In this document: piece by piece, positions 59,527-64,000 of the stretch | How the letters are laid out: every line of letters begins with the position of its first letter | How positions within the stretch are numbered: the first letter of the stretch is position 1 | DNA from: Limonium bicolor | Taxonomy: Eukaryota; Streptophyta; Magnoliopsida; Caryophyllales; Plumbaginaceae | NCBI GenBank assembly: GCA_023374045.1 | Contig: CM041778.1 | Span: 369,370,831 to 369,434,830 of the forward strand | Length of the DNA: 64,000 bases | Direction: 5' to 3' | Made by a program: the position numbers and the translations under genes | The notes under the pieces: model-generated | Databases searched by the model: none | Seen by the model: the letters and a program-made list of their open reading frames with translations, nothing else | What the model was told of the DNA's origin: nothing

Positions 59527-60130
59527 GACATGTTATATCCTTTACTTTCTCATGGTATCAGAAGCGACTCAGAGAGTAGGATGTAACAACATTATTCTCA
59601 TCACCGGAAAAACTAGAAAAGGAAATAAAAAATTTCCCTCTCCTTCCTCGTCATCCTCTTGAGTTTCTTGTCTTCTGAAATACAACCACACAACAACTGT
59701 TCACATGGATGACAAAGACAAAGTTGCTCAAGAAAAAGAACAGGAAACCAACAAGGATAAAATTGGGGTTTCTTCTAGTGAAACCTCAATAAAGGTGATG
59801 GATAAAGAACTATACGTTTATCAATAAAATAGACATGTTATATCATTTACTTTCTCATGGTATCAGGAGCGACTCAGAGAGTAGGATGTAACAACATTAT
59901 TCTCATCACCGGAAAAACAAGAAAATGAAATAAACAATTTCCTTCTCCTTCTTCCTTGTTATCCTCCTGAGTTTCCTGTCTCCCAAAAACAAAAACACAA
60001 CAACTGTTCACATGGATAACAAAGACGAAGCTGCTCAAGAAAAATAACACAAAACCAACAAGGACAAAACATTTCTCTTCAAGTGAAACCTCAACAAAGG
60101 TGAAGGATAAAGAACTATATGTTCATCTCT
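59527..60130 (+). repeat. Tandem duplication (305 bp) of primer site and leader
   Basis: 59527-59831 and 59832-60130 are direct repeats with about ten percent difference by eye. Each contains the end of the LTR, the primer site, and an ATG (59705 and 60012) opening MD(D/N)KD. The first frame stops at about 59827, the second after ten codons. Confidence 0.85.
59553..59562 (+). other. Primer-binding site for initiator tRNA-Met (first copy)
   Basis: TGGTATCAGA directly follows the LTR. A second copy, TGGTATCAGG, lies at about 59857 in the duplicated leader. Confidence 0.85.
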
Positions 60131-60943
60131 CTATAGCCCTTGCACTCTTCTCGCACACAAGTTCAATGGCGCAGGCTTTCGGACCTGTAAACGAGCTTTC
60201 ATGGTTGGCCTGTCAACAAAATGCAAAGCCGGATTCATCACAACAATCAAGGGAGACAATTGCGAAGAAGATAAGAGATTTGATTGGGATAAAGCAAACA
60301 ACATGGTCCTAGCTTGGCTCTTCGGCATTGGATGAGTCAATTAAAGAAAGCGTGTTTTATTATGCCACAACAGCTGAGGTTTGGGCAAACCACTGTAAAA
60401 GATTCGACGAACCCTCAGGATCACGCATGTATGCCCTTCGACAAGAATCACGAAGGATTAAGCAAGGCAATGACACCATCGACGAATATTACACTCAAAG
60501 GGTTGAAATCTGGAATGAGCAGAGAGAATTAATCAACATTGCCCTCTGCACCTCTGGCTCCACCGTACAAATTCAGAACCACCAAAAAATGAGAGGGTTT
60601 TGACTTCCTTATGGGGCTTAATATCTAATATAAGACGCTAAGGAGTAATGTCCTTATGCTTAGCCCACTTCCAAGCCTGGATCGAGTATATGCTATGGCT
60701 CGACAAAAAGAAAACCACCGAACATCGCATAAGACAAGAAAAATAGATAACATTGAAGGTTTAGCTTTCGCCAACACCAACAACAACCAAATTCATCGAA
60801 TCAATCAGGCTTCAAGAATCAAATTCAGAAAATTTGAGAGTAAGAAAGGGAAGTGCATCCACTGCAAGAAGATGGGACATTCCTACAAAGACTGCTATTG
60901 GGTAAAAGGTACATTCCCACACTATTGGCACAACCAGCCTAAC
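60012..60943 (+). pseudogene. Copia gag, broken
   Basis: Recognisable segments are DESIKESVFYYATTAEVWAN and DEYYTQRVEIWNEQREL (UBN2-type gag) and the zinc knuckle CIHCKKMGHSYKDC (about 60855-60897). Frames change near 60310 and 60590, with stops between. Gag would have formed the particle and bound RNA. Confidence 0.85.
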
Positions 60944-61380
60944 TGTAACACCTTGGATTTTACCACATTATAAAGTACGAAGTGATACGAGTAAAGCACC
61001 ACAAACGGGGATTAAAACGGACGACAAACGAGTCTTACAACTGTAATTAAAGATCTGTCTGACCTTACGTCCGAACTTGGATGTTCGGACGAGGTCCGAG
61101 AGTTCAAAGCAAATGTCCGAACTTGTGTCTTGACTTTAAAGTTCGGACACAAGTCGAGGGTCGAAACCAAAAAGCATCTGAATGTCCGCACTTGTGTCTG
61201 GACTTTGAAGTTTGAACACAATTTGAGAGTTAAAACCAAAGGAGCCCGAACATGTGTCCGAACATCTAAGTTCAGAAACTAGTTCCCATAAAATCAGTTT
61301 ACGTGGTCCGAACATTGGTCCAAACTTACAAGTTCAGACCAATGTCGAGACTTACATGTCGAACCTGCTAAACGAGAAAT
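60944..61380 (-). repeat. Chromovirus-type LTR fragment with GTCCGAAC inverted repeats
   Basis: It starts TGTAACACCTTGG, like the low ends of the other chromovirus LTRs here. From 61066 to 61345, GTCCGAAC and GTTCGGAC motifs alternate, with loops of varied length. Bounded by the copia gag and the Z LTR. Confidence 0.5.
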
Positions 61381-62836
61381 TGTTAGGATAAACTATATAC
61401 AAAAGAACAAAATAATAAACTAATCCTACAACTCTATTACGGGTAGCAAATAAAACCCGGTCGGAGTATAGTGTAAATATATTACGACCGAGAGTATCGT
61501 ACCCAAGGGACTTATAGAAAACTAGTCCTAATCCGGGCAAAAGCCTATTCTAAAACAAGGGGGGAATTGAAAATGTGATCCTAAACTAAATAAATAAATA
61601 AATAAACTAACTTTGATTTGGGAAGATTATCAATGCAAAAGGTTCGTATGACCAATGATCAAAGGTGGCAAGTCTCAAAGAGGATTAGGTCTCGCAAAAA
61701 TGCATATGCCGGATGTAATGCCGGATCCTCACTACCCGGCATATTCATGGCCTTGAACGTGCCGGATAACTTATACCCGGCATGCCATCCGGCATCGTAC
61801 ATTTTGTAAATAACACTTCCAGATTCGGTTCTGACAAAAGGAACTCAACATTCATACTTGCATCGTGCATAGCTAATGCCGCGAATACAACAGAATAATG
61901 GGAAATAAGAGATTAACCCTAAACCTTAAGTCTTGCTCCCGCTATGGCGCAGAAGACAACGTTAAAGATTACCTAAATCCTAATCTGTCCTATTCTAGTC
62001 TTGTGAACATCAAATAGGATTTAGAGATAAGAGAATGAATAGCTACTATTCATACTTGTAAGAAGATTGGAACTCGGGTTAAGAAACTTGAAAATTCCAT
62101 AAATGATCATAAGAGTTTTACAAGGAAATCATCCCTAACCAAAACTAACAAGGATTCTGCATCACCATCCACACAACTACAAGAAGAGAATACAAAGAGG
62201 GAGAAGGAGATGTTAATAGCCTTAACCCTGACAAGGTCTTCTTCTTCTCTTGCGTGGATGGATCTGCAAACGTTCCTTGGACACCAACACTTGGAGTGGG
62301 GCGGAAACTGAGATGTGAATGGAGTATAATATGGTGTTGAAGTGTGTTAAATTGCAGCCTTCCTCGGCCTATTTATAGGCATCAAATGTCGTTTGCCGGG
62401 CGTCGTGCCGGGTCCCAGTAGCCGGCACACGTGGGAAATGCGCCCAACTGTAACGGTCGAAACCGAGTTCCGCGCGAAACAGTGCATATGCCGGGTAGGA
62501 TACCCGGCATCACACCGGCACTAGCTAAATCTCCAACGGTCAATATGCCATCGTCTGGTCAACGTGGCGATTCACTTATGCCGGATAACTACCCGGCATA
62601 ACATCCGGCAAGGCTCTTTCTGTTCTGTTCATGCCGTGCAGAAGTACCGGCCGGAGTCCGGCATTTAACTTTTGCCTAGAAAATCATTCCTTGCACAGAA
62701 AACTCATAAAAACATAAGATTGTATAAATATTATACTTTAACATATAATAAGCATAAATAACATAAATATAACTTTATTTAGATAAATATAATACTAAAT
62801 CTAGTGCATAAAATATGATAAGTTTGCGGCTTATCA
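61381..62836 (-). repeat. Element Z 3' LTR (1456 bp)
   Basis: On the minus strand it starts TGATAAGCCGC (62836) and ends TATCCTAACA. The block TATCGTACCCAAGG near its low end matches the conserved place in other Athila-like LTRs. ATGCCGG/CCGGCAT inverted repeats occur at about 61706-61795 and 62395-62665. Confidence 0.8.
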
Positions 62837-62853
62837 AGGCCCTACACTTACCT

Positions 62854-62873
62854 TTTGCTAGTCCTCGAGCAAA
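62854..62873 (-). promoter_or_regulatory. Element Z hairpin beside its polypurine tract
   Basis: On the minus strand TTTGCTCG-AGGA-CTAGCAAA pairs in seven of eight positions, four bases before AAGTGTAGGG. Confidence 0.6.
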
Positions 62874-63656
62874 ACAAGATTAGGAAGAACTAATTACTTA
62901 TGCACAAAACAGATAAACTTTAAAATGAAATGTAGATAAATATTCTCAACTCTAAGACTCTAATTCATAAGTATCACTTAATCTTCCTATTCTATCAAAA
63001 CATACCAATGGGTATAAAACAAAGAATTTTCAAAACCGATCAAAAGCTTTTGGGCCATTTTGCATAAGGGATTTTTGTATCTCTCCTTTTTCCGGTTTCC
63101 ATCATTCAGCTCTATTTTTCAAGAGTTTCTGAATGTGGCCAAGACTCTCATCAATGGTTTTTATGAATCAGCCCTATTTTGCAAGGGTTTCTGAATCAAC
63201 CATGATTTTTTTTGCATTGAAGAACGGGGAATTTAGGAGAAAAATAAAAGGAAAAACTCTCTTTCTTGCTTTTATTCAGAGGCACTTGCAACCTCAGGAA
63301 TAATTGCTTTTCCTTTGGAAGAAGATTTTTTTTCTTTTTTTTTTTTCTTCTTCTTTCTTTTGCACAAAAACCCTTTTTAAGATTTTCACCCAAAAGAATT
63401 TTTCACATTTGAAAAGAAAAGAAACACCCAGAAGTACATAAGGAAGAATTAGGAGAAAGATCATATACTCATGTTAATAAAAGAATCAAAGTTAAAAACA
63501 GGAATCTAAGTCATTAGAGAGCTTACCTCTTGAGAGAACAAGCTTTTATTCATTCCTAATCTTATCTCGATCAAAAACATGCAAAAAGTTTAGTAAAACA
63601 TTGAATAAAACGCAAAACTTATGCATATTAATAAAAACTTATTTTTTAAGGGGGGT

Positions 63657-63696
63657 CCCTGCCCTACACTTGGCAGGAACACTGTCCCCAGTGTTC
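63657..63696 (-). promoter_or_regulatory. Element Z internal hairpin plus purine box
   Basis: On the minus strand GAACACTG-GGGA-CAGTGTTC is a perfect 8-bp stem. Five bases later comes AAGTGTAGGGCAGG. Confidence 0.65.
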
Positions 63697-63874
63697 GAAA
63701 GAGAACAAAAATGTTTTTTTTTTTTTTTTTTTTTTTTAATAAGAAACTAAAATAACTAGGTTGAAAATATTGACGAAAACAAATCATATATAAAAAAAAA
63801 TTAAATGTAAGAAAGGCTCCCCTGTTTGACATTGAAGGTGTGAGGAGGACCCGCCCTACACTTAGCCTTTTAGG

Positions 63875-64000
63875 CTACTTGGCGTTATCTGAGATCCTTG
63901 GTAGAATGGTGACCGAATTCGCATGCTCCCGTGGATTGGTTTGCGTTTGGGACGGAAGCTGACCTTGCTGTCTTGGTTGCATCAGAAGTTGCTGTAACTG
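63875..64000 (-). pseudogene. Element Z gag C-terminal remnant
   Basis: The minus-strand frame enters from beyond the window and contains GQLPSQTQTNPREHANSVT, aligned with GALPSQTKPNPREQAKAVT of the Athila gag at about 24150-24215. It stops after about 41 codons. Confidence 0.7.

Larger units (their letters stand above)
59360..60943 (+). mobile_element. Truncated Ty1/copia element with short LTR
   Basis: A 193-bp LTR (59360-59552; TGTTAGGATT to TTTCTCA) is followed at once by the initiator-Met primer site, a leader, and a gag remnant. The element is cut off at 60943 by an LTR fragment; pol and the 3' LTR are absent. Confidence 0.8.
62837..64000 (-). mobile_element. Element Z interior, 3' part (runs off the window)
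   Basis: Next to the LTR is AAGTGTAGGGCCT (minus, 62837-62852), the polypurine tract. Two more AAGTGTAGGG boxes lie at 63657-63671 and 63849-63864. Between them the sequence is AT-rich with T-runs and no coding. The gag tail at 63875-64000 lies immediately upstream, so pol is missing and Z is a deletion derivative. Its 5' end is beyond the window. Confidence 0.65.

Noticed and set aside
1..64000. CRISPR arrays, bacterial operons, rRNA or organelle genes
   Set aside because: No spaced direct repeats of that type, no ribosomal RNA sequence and no compact gene order; spliced plant genes and transposons account for the window.

Overview
The window is nuclear DNA of a flowering plant, most likely a eudicot. 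Evidence: a spliced augmin-subunit-5 gene close to the Arabidopsis protein, an Ole e 1/extensin-type cell-wall gene, GT-AG introns, AT-rich spacers, and plant-type transposons (Athila and chromovirus Ty3 elements, Ty1/copia, hAT, CACTA, PIF/Harbinger, Stowaway-like, LINE ends). I cannot name the species.

The first 14 kb are the genic part. Positions 1-5030 are spacer with three hAT-type elements (two with perfect 8-bp target duplications), a Stowaway-like MITE nested in one of them, and an array rich in AAACCCTA-like blocks. AUG5 occupies 5632-10330 in ten coding exons (790 codons). A two-exon secreted Ole e 1 plus proline-rich protein lies at 12687-14109.

From 14.4 to 43.1 kb the DNA is nested retrotransposons whose order can be read. 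A pol-less Athila-like element on the minus strand ('X', about 20059-43078) was hit twice. One hit is a 12.5-kb Athila element (21056-33581: 1368-bp LTRs, tRNA-Asp primer site, broken gag-pol, broken ORF3, ATAAG duplications). The other is an internally deleted chromovirus ('Y', 35771-40913, AGCAT duplications). X's other LTR still shows the empty ATAAG site. A 4.7-kb LTR-like block (14474-19174) and an LTR fragment precede X.

From 43.3 to 46.1 kb lies a large inverted repeat whose two arms each carry a TATA box and the same short ATG-starting reading frame, facing inward. It looks like an inverted duplication of a gene promoter and 5' end, hence a candidate hairpin/small-RNA locus. The left arm holds a PIF/Harbinger insertion. 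The stretch 46-59 kb is CACTA ends, an Athila integrase remnant with an LTR, LINE 3' ends (one split by a CACTA derivative), another hAT element, an inverted second copy of the AAACCCTA-type array, and a small duplication. The last 4.6 kb hold a copia element with a duplicated primer-site leader and a third Athila-like element ('Z') that runs off the window.

The observation I rate highest is shared by the Athila, X and Z elements. Upstream of the 3' LTR, each carries two copies of one module: a roughly 20-nt hairpin with an (A/G)GGA loop, a 4-5 nt spacer, and a purine box AAGTGT-RGGR that is nearly the same within a family and differs between families. One stem shows a paired A-T to C-G change. 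In addition, each LTR family carries its own array of short inverted repeats.
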